NCBI GenBank assembly: GCA_041689615.1
Contig: JBDNFW010000043.1
Coordinates: 1 to 64,000, forward strand
Source of the DNA: UBA7359 sp041689615
GTDB taxonomy: Bacteria; Pseudomonadota; Gammaproteobacteria; Eutrophobiales; Eutrophobiaceae
Direction of reading: 5' to 3'
DNA length: 64,000 nt
Shown here: in pieces, positions 26,327 through 34,693 of the stretch
Position numbering within the stretch: position 1 is the stretch's first letter
Layout of the letters: every line of letters starts with the position of its first letter
Notes under the pieces: model-generated
Seen by the model: only the letters and a program-made list of their open reading frames with translations
Told to the model about the DNA's origin: nothing
Databases searched by the model: none
Program-made: the position numbers and the translations under genes

Positions 26327-26383
26327 GCACTTAACAAATAGGCCAGCCACGATGTTCCTTTCGTTACACCATTTATAACAACA

Positions 26384-26524
26384 TCAATTTTTCTTTCTAC
26401 CTATAAACATCAAGTATTGCCATACGCCTTTATAGGCATCATGGCTCTCATTAACCATGGGATTAAATTCTTTTTTTAGCACTGCTAATAAATGATTTTC
26501 CATTCTGACGTGATTGACTTGCAT
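26384..26524 (-). other. Short frame, likely C-terminal remnant of a lost gene
   Basis: A 46-codon frame on the minus strand (starting MQVNHVRMENHLLAVLKKEF and ending YLMFIGRKKN) extends upstream without ATG for about 21 codons to a TAA. Amino-acid use looks protein-like rather than random, with several aromatic and charged residues. There is no ribosome-binding site. I do not recognise a family. It most resembles the 3' end of a deleted gene. Confidence 0.3.
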
Positions 26525-26599
26525 CCAGTTACGGTAGCTTTCGAAGCGACTGTTGTGATTAAGATTATAGAAAGTACTGAGAACAAATTAAGTCTATTC

Positions 26600-26683
26600 A
26601 ACTCATCGAAGTCTGTATTTTTTATAATACTTAATAACTTTGTTGACGTAGTTTACAGTTTCTTTGTAGGGAGGAATTTTGTT
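26600..26683 (-). pseudogene. Detached second copy of the transglycosylase 3' end
   Basis: These 84 bp match the 3' end of the intact transglycosylase gene (27432-27518) at roughly 87% by eye and in the same orientation. They read NKIPPYKETVNYVNKVIKYY against NKIPPYKETQNYVKKVIKYY in the intact gene. Similarity stops abruptly on the 5' side. The PemK-like toxin gene lies between the two copies. Confidence 0.75.
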
Positions 26684-26700
26684 TTTTGCGAGGAGCAAGA

Positions 26701-26727
26701 ATGACAAAAGGCTCCCGAGGGAGCCTT
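26701..26727 (-). terminator. Rho-independent terminator on the minus strand
   Basis: On the minus strand AAGGCTCC, loop CTCG, GGAGCCTT is followed by TTTTGTCATTCTT. It is the end point for transcripts from the pemK-like gene 170 bp upstream, or for a small RNA. The 26728-26870 stretch before it contains a second stem (CTACAC with GTGTAG, about 26772-26799). Confidence 0.65.
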
Positions 26728-26893
26728 GAACTCAGCACCAGAAAAACTTGTTATCGCTTCACTGGGCTGGCTACACGGGACGGACCTTTGTGTAGTCTCG
26801 AATGCCTGATGCAGAGCAGGAACACTTGTCAATATAGTATCGGCAGAGTTTCTTTTCAAGTTAAATTATTATTTACTTGATAACTATTGATTT

Positions 26894-27331
26894 CTATAGA
26901 TGTTGTGTAAGCATGCCCAAATTCAGACCATGCAAAACACTTGCATAAATTTCCTTCATCCTGTCTCTACCTAGTCTATTCTTATAGTAAAGCCTTTTAC
27001 CCGTGACAGAATCTCTTTTACCAAGCTGAATAAGATTTAATCTATGAAAACCGACAGTGTAGATCATATCGCCTTTGATCCAACTGTCTCTTTCCTGGAA
27101 CATACCAATCTGTGGCATGCAATTTTTAGGAAGCATATAGTGATAAGGCATTACAGGATCTGGCTTAACTGTACTTAATGGGACTACGGTTACTAATTCT
27201 GCTCTATTTTTTAATTGAGACGTTAAAATTATAACTGGTCGTTTTGACTTAACTATTTCCGGCTCTCTAAACCCTTGTGAAAAATCACAAAGCAAAACCT
27301 GCCCTAGTTTAGGATGAATTGTAATTGACAA
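26894..27331 (-). CDS. PemK/MazF-family toxin, orphan
   Basis: A 145-aa protein of the PemK/MazF endoribonuclease family. The start of the fold is GQVLLCDFSQGFREPEIVKSKRPVIIL, followed by VTVVPLSTVKPDPVMPYHY and FQERDSWIKGDMIYTVGF. Studied members cut mRNA. The C-terminal 40 residues are longer and more basic than in MazF. No antitoxin gene is visible in the 96 bp upstream or after the gene, so it is an orphan, or its partner has no recognisable form. It sits between an intact transglycosylase gene and a detached copy of that gene's 3' end, which suggests arrival by insertion. Confidence 0.85.
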   Translation of the reverse strand: MSITIHPKLGQVLLCDFSQGFREPEIVKSKRPVIILTSQLKNRAELVTVVPLSTVKPDPVMPYHYMLPKNCMPQIGMFQERDSWIKGDMIYTVGFHRLNLIQLGKRDSVTGKRLYYKNRLGRDRMKEIYASVLHGLNLGMLTQHL

Positions 27332-27427
27332 TTATATAAGTCCGTTTATATGTAATGCTCACATTACATCAATACTAACTAGCAAACAATGCACACCAAC
27401 TAACAAAAATTTAGCGAGTGTGTAAGA

Positions 27428-28039
27428 TTATGAACTCATCGAGAGTTTGTATTTTTTGTAATACTTGATGACTTTTTTGACGTAGTTTTGAGTTTCTTTA
27501 TAAGGAGGGATTTTGTTGCCGTATTTTTTCACTGCACCTTCGCCGGCATTGTATGCGGCGAGCACTAATATCAAATTGTTATCGAATAACTTTAACAAAT
27601 AACGAAGATAGCGCGAACCGCCATTTATGCTTTGCCTTGGATCTCGTCGATTACTTACGCCATATTGTTTTGCTGTTTCCGGCATCAGTTGCATTAAGCC
27701 AACCGCACCTGCTTTTGAAATCGCATCCGGGTTGTATGATGATTCTGCCGTAATGACAGCATGCAATAATGCATGCGGAAGCTTGTAGGTGTTGGCGACA
27801 CTTCGGATAGTCGGGTCAAACTTTTTCTGATTTTTTACCCAATTGAAATTTTTGGGTACTTTTGCTTCTTCCCAGCCTTTCCATGTTTTAACCAGTCTTT
27901 TGAAACCGGTATGAGGTGGTTTATCCGTCAGAATAACGCGACCATATTTGTCGACATATTTATATATATCAGCGTAACTCGGCATGGACAGCAGAGACAT
28001 CACGGCAACAATAATAATGGTAGATTTAATATTCAGCAT
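27428..28039 (-). CDS. Periplasmic lytic transglycosylase (SLT family)
   Basis: Cleaves the glycan strands of peptidoglycan. The 203-aa precursor has a signal peptide (1-23, cut after SYA), a DUF4124-like segment (DIYKYVDKYGRVILTDKPP) and a C-terminal SLT domain with the catalytic Glu99 in TAESSYNP, AGAVGLMQLMPETAKQYG and LAAYNAGEGAV. It is a small member, similar to MltC/EmtA-type cores. Its 3' end exists a second time at 26600-26683, so the present ending may be the one supplied by an insertion. Confidence 0.92.
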   Translation of the reverse strand: MLNIKSTIIIVAVMSLLSMPSYADIYKYVDKYGRVILTDKPPHTGFKRLVKTWKGWEEAKVPKNFNWVKNQKKFDPTIRSVANTYKLPHALLHAVITAESSYNPDAISKAGAVGLMQLMPETAKQYGVSNRRDPRQSINGGSRYLRYLLKLFDNNLILVLAAYNAGEGAVKKYGNKIPPYKETQNYVKKVIKYYKKYKLSMSS

Positions 28040-28081
28040 AACAACTTGTGATTTTCTTTAACCTGATTTTAGCTAACTTTC

Positions 28082-28576
28082 TTAACCATATAACAAATAA
28101 AGGGTTATTTGAATAATTATTAGCGCAAAAATTGCCGCAATAACGTCATCGAGCATAATCCCAAAGCCGCCTTTAAGCCGTTTATCGGCAATAGAAATGG
28201 GCCATGGTTTCCAAATATCAAAGATTCGGAACAGCACAAAACCTAGTAATATCCACATCCATTGCTTCGGCACCATGAACATCGTAATGAAATAACCGAC
28301 GATTTCGTCCCAGACTATGCCCGGATGATCATGCACATTTAAGGCCTTTGCCGTGTATCCGCAAAGAAAAATACCTGTTAAAAATGCAGCAATAATAATG
28401 CTGAGATAAATTTTCCAATCCACACTCGGTATAAGTAGATATATTGCGACGCCAATAACCGTTCCTATCGTTCCCGGCATTTTTGGCGAGAGACCACTGC
28501 CAAAACCCAAGGATAATAAATGGGCTGGATTCAGTAGTAGCTTTGCTGGAACTCTTGCTTGTTCAGTATTGTCCAT
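28082..28576 (-). CDS. pgpA: Phosphatidylglycerophosphatase A
   Basis: Inner-membrane phosphatase that makes phosphatidylglycerol. The 164-aa product shows SPKMPGTIGTVIG at about 30-42, the acidic metal site VHDHPGIVWDEIVGYF, and FDIWKPWPISIADKRLKGGFGIMLDDVIA near the C-terminus, with about four hydrophobic helices. Acidic residues expected for catalysis (WDE, DD) are present. It is upstream of the transglycosylase gene on the same strand and divergent from the interrupted gene at 28615. Confidence 0.95.
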   Translation of the reverse strand: MDNTEQARVPAKLLLNPAHLLSLGFGSGLSPKMPGTIGTVIGVAIYLLIPSVDWKIYLSIIIAAFLTGIFLCGYTAKALNVHDHPGIVWDEIVGYFITMFMVPKQWMWILLGFVLFRIFDIWKPWPISIADKRLKGGFGIMLDDVIAAIFALIIIQITLYLLYG

Positions 28577-28614
28577 AGTGAGACACTAAAATAAAAAGAG
28601 TCTACCTTAACAGT

Positions 28615-29255
28615 ATGCGTATTTCACTTCTCACTCTATTCTTGCTATTGCCTTATATTGCTTACGCGGGGGAAGCAGATGTAATTACCGCAGATGTTGA
28701 ACATGTTGGTGGTTATTTTTATCGATTTAGTGTCACAGTTCAACATGATGATGAAAGTTGGGAACATTTTGCAAAAGCATGGGAAGTATTAGATCCAGAC
28801 GGAAATATTTTAGGGGCGCGTGTTTTATTGCACCCGCATATTAATGAGCAACCTTTCACACGCTCACAAACGTTTACTATTCCAGAAAATGTTAATCAGG
28901 TTACAATCCGGGCAGATACCCAAGTTACCTTATAATGCAGGATTCAGCGGGATTTCAAATGCCCAAATACAAGGCATTTGTTTTCTGGCATAGTTATTCA
29001 TATGACAACAACAAATAACGCAGTAATTGGGCATTTGAAACCCGCCCGGGGGAGCTCAGACAGAAAGCCAGCGCGGCGTTACAACGCTTGAAAAGGGAAT
29101 GCCATTTCCTGCGCGCTGTGCCTTGCTCTGACTTCCTGTCTGAACTCTGAACCTGCATTATAAGGTAACTTGGGTATCAAGATCTGGTTCATGAGTTTGG
29201 CGGCAAAGAATTAACCATAGATATATACAAGGGATACAAAAATGAAATTAATTAA
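28615..29255 (+). pseudogene. Exported protein gene split by a structured insertion
   Basis: The frame from 28615 encodes a signal peptide (MRISLLTLFLLLPYIAYAG) and a small periplasmic domain (GGYFYRFSVTVQHDDE, VLLHPHINEQPFTRSQTF, NVNQVTIRA), then stops at 28935 inside the left arm of an inverted-repeat element. After the right arm the missing C-terminus resumes in frame with itself at 29181: DLVHEFGGKELTID, ending at 29255. As I recall the family, RA is followed directly by xDxVHxxGGK, so joining the two parts restores the normal protein. The 106-aa product now made lacks that end. Function of the family is unknown to me. Confidence 0.8.
28915..29178. mobile_element. 263-bp inverted-repeat (MITE-like) element
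   Basis: The ends are 32-33-bp inverted repeats with one indel: GATACCCAAGTTACC... (28915-28947) and its complement (29147-29178). Inside, GCGGGATTTCAAATGCCCAA (28947-28966) pairs with 29027-29045, and a third stem pairs TCAGACAG with CTGTCTGA (29056-29063, 29137-29144). The whole can fold as a three-way junction. It has no gene, is GC-richer than its surroundings and interrupts a coding sequence. I see no target-site duplication; the exact junction is uncertain by one or two bases. Confidence 0.75.
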
Positions 29256-30048
29256 ACTTTTTTTAATCAGCTTATTATTCATCATTAATATTAGTTTTGC
29301 GAATGCTGCAGAACCATTAATTGATCAAGCTGTTGCTTCTCAACATCGTAGTGCTGAAAATAAAGCACGCGATGAATATCGTCATCCCGCTGAAACGTTA
29401 AGCTTTTTTGGTTTACACGCTGAAATGAAAGTATTGGAAATATTGCCCGGACGTGGTTGGTATACAGAAATATTAGCTCCTGTTTTGAAAGATAAAGGCG
29501 AACTAACCGTTGCCAGCTTTGGTGCAAATAATCCTAATGATTATCTTCGTAATGTTCATAATGATTTTATGAAAATTCTTGATGCCAGTCCTGAAGTTTA
29601 TGGAAAGGTTAAACGTGTTGTATTTGAAGATAATGGTTATCTAAAAGAGGTTCCTGATGCATCACAAGATATGGTCGTTACTTTCCGAAATTCACATAAC
29701 TGGATTAGATATGGTGGTATTGAAGACGCGTATCGTTCTTTTCACCGTGTCCTGAAAAAAGGTGGCGTGTTAGGTGTGGTGCAACATCGTGCGAATAAAG
29801 GAGATGATGCTAAAGAATCGTCACAAAAAGGTTATGTTCCTGAATCATATTTAATCAAACTGGCAGAAGACATGGGCTTTGAATTGGTTTCTAAATCTGA
29901 AGTTAATGCCAATCCAAAAGATAATAAAGATCATCCTGAAGGTGTTTGGACATTACCCCCCTCTTATCGTTTGAAAGATGTCGATAAAGAAAAATATACC
30001 GCTATTGGCGAAAGTGACCGTATGACTTTGCGTTTTATAAAACTATAA
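29242..30048 (+). CDS. Exported methyltransferase-like protein
   Basis: The 268-aa precursor has a signal peptide (about 1-22, cut after ANA) and a class I AdoMet-methyltransferase fold: VLEILPGRGWYTEILAPVL is motif I and VTFRNSHNWIR resembles motif IV. It belongs to a group of predicted periplasmic methyltransferases (COG4798 by memory). A cytoplasmic cofactor in an exported protein is puzzling; the fold may have changed role. The C-terminus MTLRFIKL is conserved in the group. The start ATG lies inside the lost 3' end of the interrupted gene upstream, so the two were once overlapping. Confidence 0.82.
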   Translation: MKLIKLFLISLLFIINISFANAAEPLIDQAVASQHRSAENKARDEYRHPAETLSFFGLHAEMKVLEILPGRGWYTEILAPVLKDKGELTVASFGANNPNDYLRNVHNDFMKILDASPEVYGKVKRVVFEDNGYLKEVPDASQDMVVTFRNSHNWIRYGGIEDAYRSFHRVLKKGGVLGVVQHRANKGDDAKESSQKGYVPESYLIKLAEDMGFELVSKSEVNANPKDNKDHPEGVWTLPPSYRLKDVDKEKYTAIGESDRMTLRFIKL

Positions 30049-30058
30049 ACAACAAACT

Positions 30059-30451
30059 GTGAACGAAATAAATATCACGGCAAAACTTTTTTTGCTACTT
30101 GGCTCAGCCAACGCGATGTTGGCTGTTGTCCTTGGTGCTTTTGGCGCGCATGTATTAAAAGCACGACTTGATGAAACGCTAATAAAAGTTTTTCACACAG
30201 GCGTTGAGTATCATTTCTATCATGCACTTGGATTAATACTAGTCGGTATAATAGCTATCAATATTCCGGTTAATGTCTGGATTAAAAGTTCAGGCTGGAT
30301 GATGTTTGCTGGTATTATTCTGTTTTCTGGCAGCCTTTATCTTTTGAGCATATTAAATATGCGCTGGCTAGGTATGATTACACCACTTGGTGGCTTATTA
30401 TTCATTCTTGCCTGGCTAAGTTTGTGTATTGCCATTTTTAAAACTAATTGA
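30059..30451 (+). CDS. DUF423 membrane protein (YgdD-like)
   Basis: A 130-aa inner-membrane protein with four helices and the DUF423 signatures NAMLAVVLGAFGAHVLKARL, VEYHFYHALGLILVG and MITPLGGLLFILAWL. Function is unknown. The start is a GTG at 30059, 10 bp after the upstream stop, with no ATG available before the first helix. It is in line with the exported methyltransferase-like gene and the next small gene, giving a three-gene unit. Confidence 0.9.
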   Translation: MNEINITAKLFLLLGSANAMLAVVLGAFGAHVLKARLDETLIKVFHTGVEYHFYHALGLILVGIIAINIPVNVWIKSSGWMMFAGIILFSGSLYLLSILNMRWLGMITPLGGLLFILAWLSLCIAIFKTN

Positions 30452-30459
30452 GAACTTTG

Positions 30460-30822
30460 ATGAAATTATTTACTTTTCTATTCGCTATTACATTATTTCC
30501 AATTTCTTCTTTTGCGGACGAACTTGATAATCAAATCAACAAAGCTTGTCTGCGTCATGCTGTTTCATTAGTTTCAAAATTAAAAACCGAAGTTGTCGGC
30601 GAACTGAGTCAGGAAAAATCTGATCATGCTTTAAAACTTGCAACTGATTCATGTCAGGCTTATTTAAAAAAAGAGTTTAACAAAAATCCGGAAGCTGTTG
30701 CTGCTGCAAGCAATAATAAGACAGAAGATGATGATGGAGTTACAGACTGGTTAACTAAAAAAATTCTTAGTGGTGATACTTCACGAAAAGAAGGCAATAA
30801 CCGGATCAAAAAGATTAAATGA
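30460..30822 (+). CDS. Small exported hypothetical protein
   Basis: The ATG at 30460 gives a 120-aa precursor with a signal peptide (MKLFTFLFAITLFPISSFA) and GAGA 6-9 bases before it; an in-frame TTG at 30448 is less likely. The mature part is polar and helical with two cysteines (KACLRH, DSCQAY) that could form a disulfide, and an acidic stretch NNKTEDDDGVTDW. I recognise no family. Its 3' end overlaps the convergent DUF1232 gene by 42 bp. Confidence 0.65.
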   Translation: MKLFTFLFAITLFPISSFADELDNQINKACLRHAVSLVSKLKTEVVGELSQEKSDHALKLATDSCQAYLKKEFNKNPEAVAAASNNKTEDDDGVTDWLTKKILSGDTSRKEGNNRIKKIK

Positions 30823-31143
30823 TAAAACGAGTATTAAAAGTGTTACCCAAACTAATACTACAATTAATGTACCTGCAATAATTAACTTCTTCTTACTCGC
30901 TTCGTCCATTTCATTACATAACTGATCCTGCTTAACGCTATCAGGAATCAATTTAAAAATAATGGCCAAGGCAATAGGCACTAAAATAGCTTCGTCTAAT
31001 AAGCCGATTACTGGAATAAAATCTGGAATGATATCAATTGGACTAACAATATAGGCTAAGACCAACACTACCATTGCTTTCGCATACCAAGGCGTACGTT
31101 CATCACGCATTGCTGAAAACAATAACAGTATTTTTTCTTTCAT
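30781..31143 (-). CDS. DUF1232 (YkvA-type) membrane protein
   Basis: A 120-aa protein with the DUF1232 core: DERTPWYAKAMVVLVLAYIVSPIDIIPDFIPVIGLLDE. Two helices flank this motif and a third hydrophobic helix lies near 88-112. Function is unknown. It is the last gene of the minus-strand series that includes the bat genes, 13 bp after batD. Confidence 0.88.
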   Translation of the reverse strand: MKEKILLLFSAMRDERTPWYAKAMVVLVLAYIVSPIDIIPDFIPVIGLLDEAILVPIALAIIFKLIPDSVKQDQLCNEMDEASKKKLIIAGTLIVVLVWVTLLILVLSFNLFDPVIAFFS

Positions 31144-31156
31144 GTTTTATCTAACT

Positions 31157-32869
31157 TCAAGTCTTATACAATGGTTCCAGCTTTCCTTTTGTTTCTGTAT
31201 TTTGTTTTTTGTCAAACGATTGTGAGTCAAAGCTTTTTAGAAAAGCAACACCATCCCATTTCTTTTCTGACTTTCCATACAAACACGCATTTAATTCATC
31301 AATCTTTAATTGTGACTCTTTATTACAAAATGGCTTTATAGAATTAATGCTGTTAATTTCTTTATCAGACCACTTAACTTTAGCCCAATCTAATAATGCT
31401 TGCTTGGCCATTGTCGCATCACTAGCGGTACAAGCTTGTCTAAATCGTTTCATGTGTTGTCGAATTGATCGTTCAGCATCAGTAACGGGATCATCTGGAA
31501 TAATCGAATTACGTTTGCTTTTCCAAAAAATGAACAATGTAATTAACCACAATATAAACAATATAAAACTTACCCATTTCCATGGAGTCTGATCAGACGA
31601 AGGCTCACCGACGCTAATCAGCTCTTTATCTTTATTTCCCACATTATTTTCTACTACTGAAGGAACAGCTTGTTTTTCAATTTGTGCTTGTTGAACATTA
31701 TTAACAGGTGCTGAGTCAGAAATATTTACATGAATCGTTCGTTCAGGTAATTCGACAACTTCCAGTTTATCTGTATCGGTATTCCACCAGGGTATTTTTA
31801 TCGCAGGTAACACATAGTCGCCTGCTTCTGTTGGAATTATCGCCATTTTCTCGCGACGAATGCCGACATATCCATTTTCGTTATTCGATTCTTCCAATTC
31901 AGGTTGATCAGGGTATTGTTTTAAATTATCGGGAAGATGACTTTCAACTGAAGGTAAATGACTTGAAGCAAGACCATTAGCTGTTAAGGTTAATGTGCGT
32001 GTCGTCGCATCACCTTGTTTTAATTTTCCTGGGTCAACTGACCATTGTTCCTGAATATTAATTTGACTCGCGGGTAACCAGGTATCACCTGTAAACGAAT
32101 CAGGAATTGGTTTTATATCAAGCTGAATACTATCTGACCGCTTTACTATTGTTTCAGGCTGCGGGCCAAAGGGATCAAAACCAAAAAAACTTTCCGAGCC
32201 GGTTTGCCCTTGAAAAATCACTGGTTCTATTTTTAATGAACCACTGCTTTGTGGAAATATGGCATATTGCCGTTGAATGATAACGTATCGTTTTCCTTTT
32301 ACTCTAGTTTCAAAACTTTTATCTTCACCTAGTTTATTGATAACTGCCTGACCACCGCTGATTTCAGGATCAGATAAGCTGGCATTGTTAGTTTGAACAG
32401 CACGATAAAGTTTGACGGTATATAAAAGTTGGGCCTGTACATACGGTGTTTTAGTATCGACTTCAACCTCAACAAAAATATCACCTGACTTATTACCTAC
32501 CGATGGTGCTGCGCTGGTAGTAACTTTAATTTGAGCAGGTTTACTCAATTCTTTGCCAAAACGAATTGCGGGTATATCTACTGTTCCTGTTTTATTCGCT
32601 ATGACCGTTAATATCCACTGCTGGGAACGAATCATATCGCCGTTAATAATCTGAGTATTACTACGTCGCCCTGAACTTAATACAGTAAATGATTTATTCA
32701 ATGGACTAAAATCAGGCTCGCCATCAACTTTTTCATTGCTTTCAAATATCATCTTAAACGATTCATCAACAACAATAGGATTACGATCAACGCTAATCGA
32801 AATTTCAGCCTGTAAAAACTGGCTACATAATAAAAAAATCAATGTAATAATAATTCTGAATTTCATCAC
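31157..32869 (-). CDS. batD: BatD-like protein
   Basis: A 570-aa envelope protein with a signal peptide (about 2-21), a large beta-rich periplasmic part made of repeated domains (ISISVDRNPIVVDESF..., YAIFPQSSGSLKIEPV, LTANGLASSHLP), one membrane helix at about 433-452 and a cytoplasmic C-terminal domain. BatD (DUF7379/BatD family, once called oxygen tolerance) works with BatA/B in clusters tied to envelope stress. It is the last member of the MoxR-DUF58-DUF4381-BatA-BatB/C-BatD series. Confidence 0.88.
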   Translation of the reverse strand: MMKFRIIITLIFLLCSQFLQAEISISVDRNPIVVDESFKMIFESNEKVDGEPDFSPLNKSFTVLSSGRRSNTQIINGDMIRSQQWILTVIANKTGTVDIPAIRFGKELSKPAQIKVTTSAAPSVGNKSGDIFVEVEVDTKTPYVQAQLLYTVKLYRAVQTNNASLSDPEISGGQAVINKLGEDKSFETRVKGKRYVIIQRQYAIFPQSSGSLKIEPVIFQGQTGSESFFGFDPFGPQPETIVKRSDSIQLDIKPIPDSFTGDTWLPASQINIQEQWSVDPGKLKQGDATTRTLTLTANGLASSHLPSVESHLPDNLKQYPDQPELEESNNENGYVGIRREKMAIIPTEAGDYVLPAIKIPWWNTDTDKLEVVELPERTIHVNISDSAPVNNVQQAQIEKQAVPSVVENNVGNKDKELISVGEPSSDQTPWKWVSFILFILWLITLFIFWKSKRNSIIPDDPVTDAERSIRQHMKRFRQACTASDATMAKQALLDWAKVKWSDKEINSINSIKPFCNKESQLKIDELNACLYGKSEKKWDGVAFLKSFDSQSFDKKQNTETKGKLEPLYKT

Positions 32870-32872
32870 TGC

Positions 32873-34693
32873 TTACCACTGTTTCCCATTTGTTGGAGGC
32901 TGCCTGTTCTGTTGTTGATACTGGTACTTAAATTTTCGCCTTAGTAAGCCGGACGGATCATCAGGAATTCGTCGCAGCCATTGTTCTGCCGCCTGCTGTT
33001 CTTCGTCAAGTTCATTCATTGCTTGCTGACTTTGTTGTTGCTCTTTTTCTTCATTCTCTTTTTCACTTTCTTCTTCTTTTTTCTGCTCTAATTCTTCTTT
33101 CTCAGCTTGTTGTTCAGCTCTTTCATTGTTTTCCTGTTGCTCTTGTTCGCTTTGCTGCTGATCTTGCTGCTGTTCTGATTCAGACTGTTGTTGTTCAGAG
33201 TCTGATTGTTCTTGCCCAGAATCAGATTGTTGATCTGATTGAGATTCTTGTTGCTCTTGTTCAGATTTATTTTCTTCGTTTTTGTCCGAGTCCTGGTCTG
33301 AATTTTCTCCAGATTGAGATTTTTGTTGCTGTTCCTCTAGTTCTTTTTCAACAAGTTCTTTATTAAATTTTGCATCTTCGTATTCTGGAATATTTTCCAA
33401 CACTTGATCATAAGCTTCAATGGCTTCTTCATAACGCCCCTGCTTTGCCAAAGCATTACCTTTATTGTATGTATTATCAGCATCCTGATATTGATTTAAC
33501 AATTCTTCTGCCGCCGCATAATCTCCCGAACGATATTTAGCCGCAGCCTTCCATTCATTATCCTGAAATAACTCAGAAGCAACATCGGCTTGTTCCTTAT
33601 CTAAAGCACGCAAGGCTTGTTGATTTTTGTTCAACCATAGATCACTCCATTCAAAAGCGTTTACGTCATTAGGTTGACTTATCATGATACAAACTAATAT
33701 CGCTAAATAACCACGTCGGAAGCCAAAGGCGACGATAGGCAAGATCAACAACACTAACCAGGGACCAAATTCATGCCATTGATCTGTTTCAAACTCTGTT
33801 TCCTTTTCTTCTTTCGAATCCAGACCACTATTAAACAAGCGATTTAATCGTTCAATATCACCATCACCAATCTGACTTGTTTCATAATAACCACCACCAG
33901 CACTTGCCAATTGTCTCAATATTTTTTCATCTAACGTTGGTATGACAATCGTGCCGGCTCTATCTTTCAAAAAACCGGCGTTACCCATACTAACTGGCGC
34001 ACCTTCTTCAGTACCTATTCCAAGAATAGAAATCGTATAACCTTCTTTATTAGCCTGAATAAAATTACTTTCAAATTTTGTTTCCACTTCATCGGTGACT
34101 AGTAAGATATGTCCTTGACTGACACCAGCCTGCTTCAGTAGTTCGGTTGCTTTTGAAATAGCTATATCAGTACTGCTACCCGGCGCGGGCATGATTGCCG
34201 GAGACAAGGCAGATAATTGAGAATTTATTGTTTTAACATCATCGGTTAAAGGCGTTACTGTAAATGCATCACCGGCATAAACAAGCAAAGCCGTTTGTCC
34301 TTCTTTTCTTAGATTTAATAGATCAGTAATTTTAAATCGTGCACGTTCAAGTCGACTTGGTTTAATGTCGTCCGCATACATAGATAAAGATAAATCTAAA
34401 GCAATAACTAATGCGGATTCTTTTTGAAATACCGGTTGCGGTAAACGTTCCCATGTTGGCCCGGCTAAAGCAATTACTATTAATAATGAAACTAAAGCTG
34501 TTAAAGTAATATTTATATATTTTTTCTCACCTGATTTACCAATCAAAATATAAGGTAACAATTCAGGATCACAAACACTTTCCCAGTGTTTATTGATTAA
34601 ATGTTGTTTAGCCAACTTCCATAATATTAAAGCCACTGGAATAATGGCAATAAACCAATACGGACGAATAAAATGGAAATTACTAATCCACAT
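32873..34693 (-). CDS. BatB/BatC fusion: VWA domain, TPR and Gln/Glu-rich tail
   Basis: A 606-aa membrane protein. Two helices (about 10-28, 55-75) precede a von Willebrand A domain with the metal site DLSLS (about 96-100) and LVTDEVE. A third helix follows (about 310-335), then TPR repeats (AKYRSGDYAAAEELL, GNALAKQGRYEEAIEAYDQVLENIPEYEDA). Then comes a tract of about 120 residues made almost only of Gln, Glu, Ser and Lys, and a conserved end WLRRIPDDPSGLLRRKF. In many genomes BatB and BatC are separate. It overlaps batA by 11 bp. Confidence 0.9.
   Translation of the reverse strand: MWISNFHFIRPYWFIAIIPVALILWKLAKQHLINKHWESVCDPELLPYILIGKSGEKKYINITLTALVSLLIVIALAGPTWERLPQPVFQKESALVIALDLSLSMYADDIKPSRLERARFKITDLLNLRKEGQTALLVYAGDAFTVTPLTDDVKTINSQLSALSPAIMPAPGSSTDIAISKATELLKQAGVSQGHILLVTDEVETKFESNFIQANKEGYTISILGIGTEEGAPVSMGNAGFLKDRAGTIVIPTLDEKILRQLASAGGGYYETSQIGDGDIERLNRLFNSGLDSKEEKETEFETDQWHEFGPWLVLLILPIVAFGFRRGYLAILVCIMISQPNDVNAFEWSDLWLNKNQQALRALDKEQADVASELFQDNEWKAAAKYRSGDYAAAEELLNQYQDADNTYNKGNALAKQGRYEEAIEAYDQVLENIPEYEDAKFNKELVEKELEEQQQKSQSGENSDQDSDKNEENKSEQEQQESQSDQQSDSGQEQSDSEQQQSESEQQQDQQQSEQEQQENNERAEQQAEKEELEQKKEEESEKENEEKEQQQSQQAMNELDEEQQAAEQWLRRIPDDPSGLLRRKFKYQYQQQNRQPPTNGKQW

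Noticed and set aside
26653..26859. 68-codon frame on the minus strand across the terminator
   Set aside because: It would cover the terminator hairpin and part of the transglycosylase remnant, and its composition is not protein-like.
28936..29146. Coding potential inside the inverted-repeat element
   Set aside because: No frame longer than a few dozen codons and no start signal; the sequence is explained by its nested stems.
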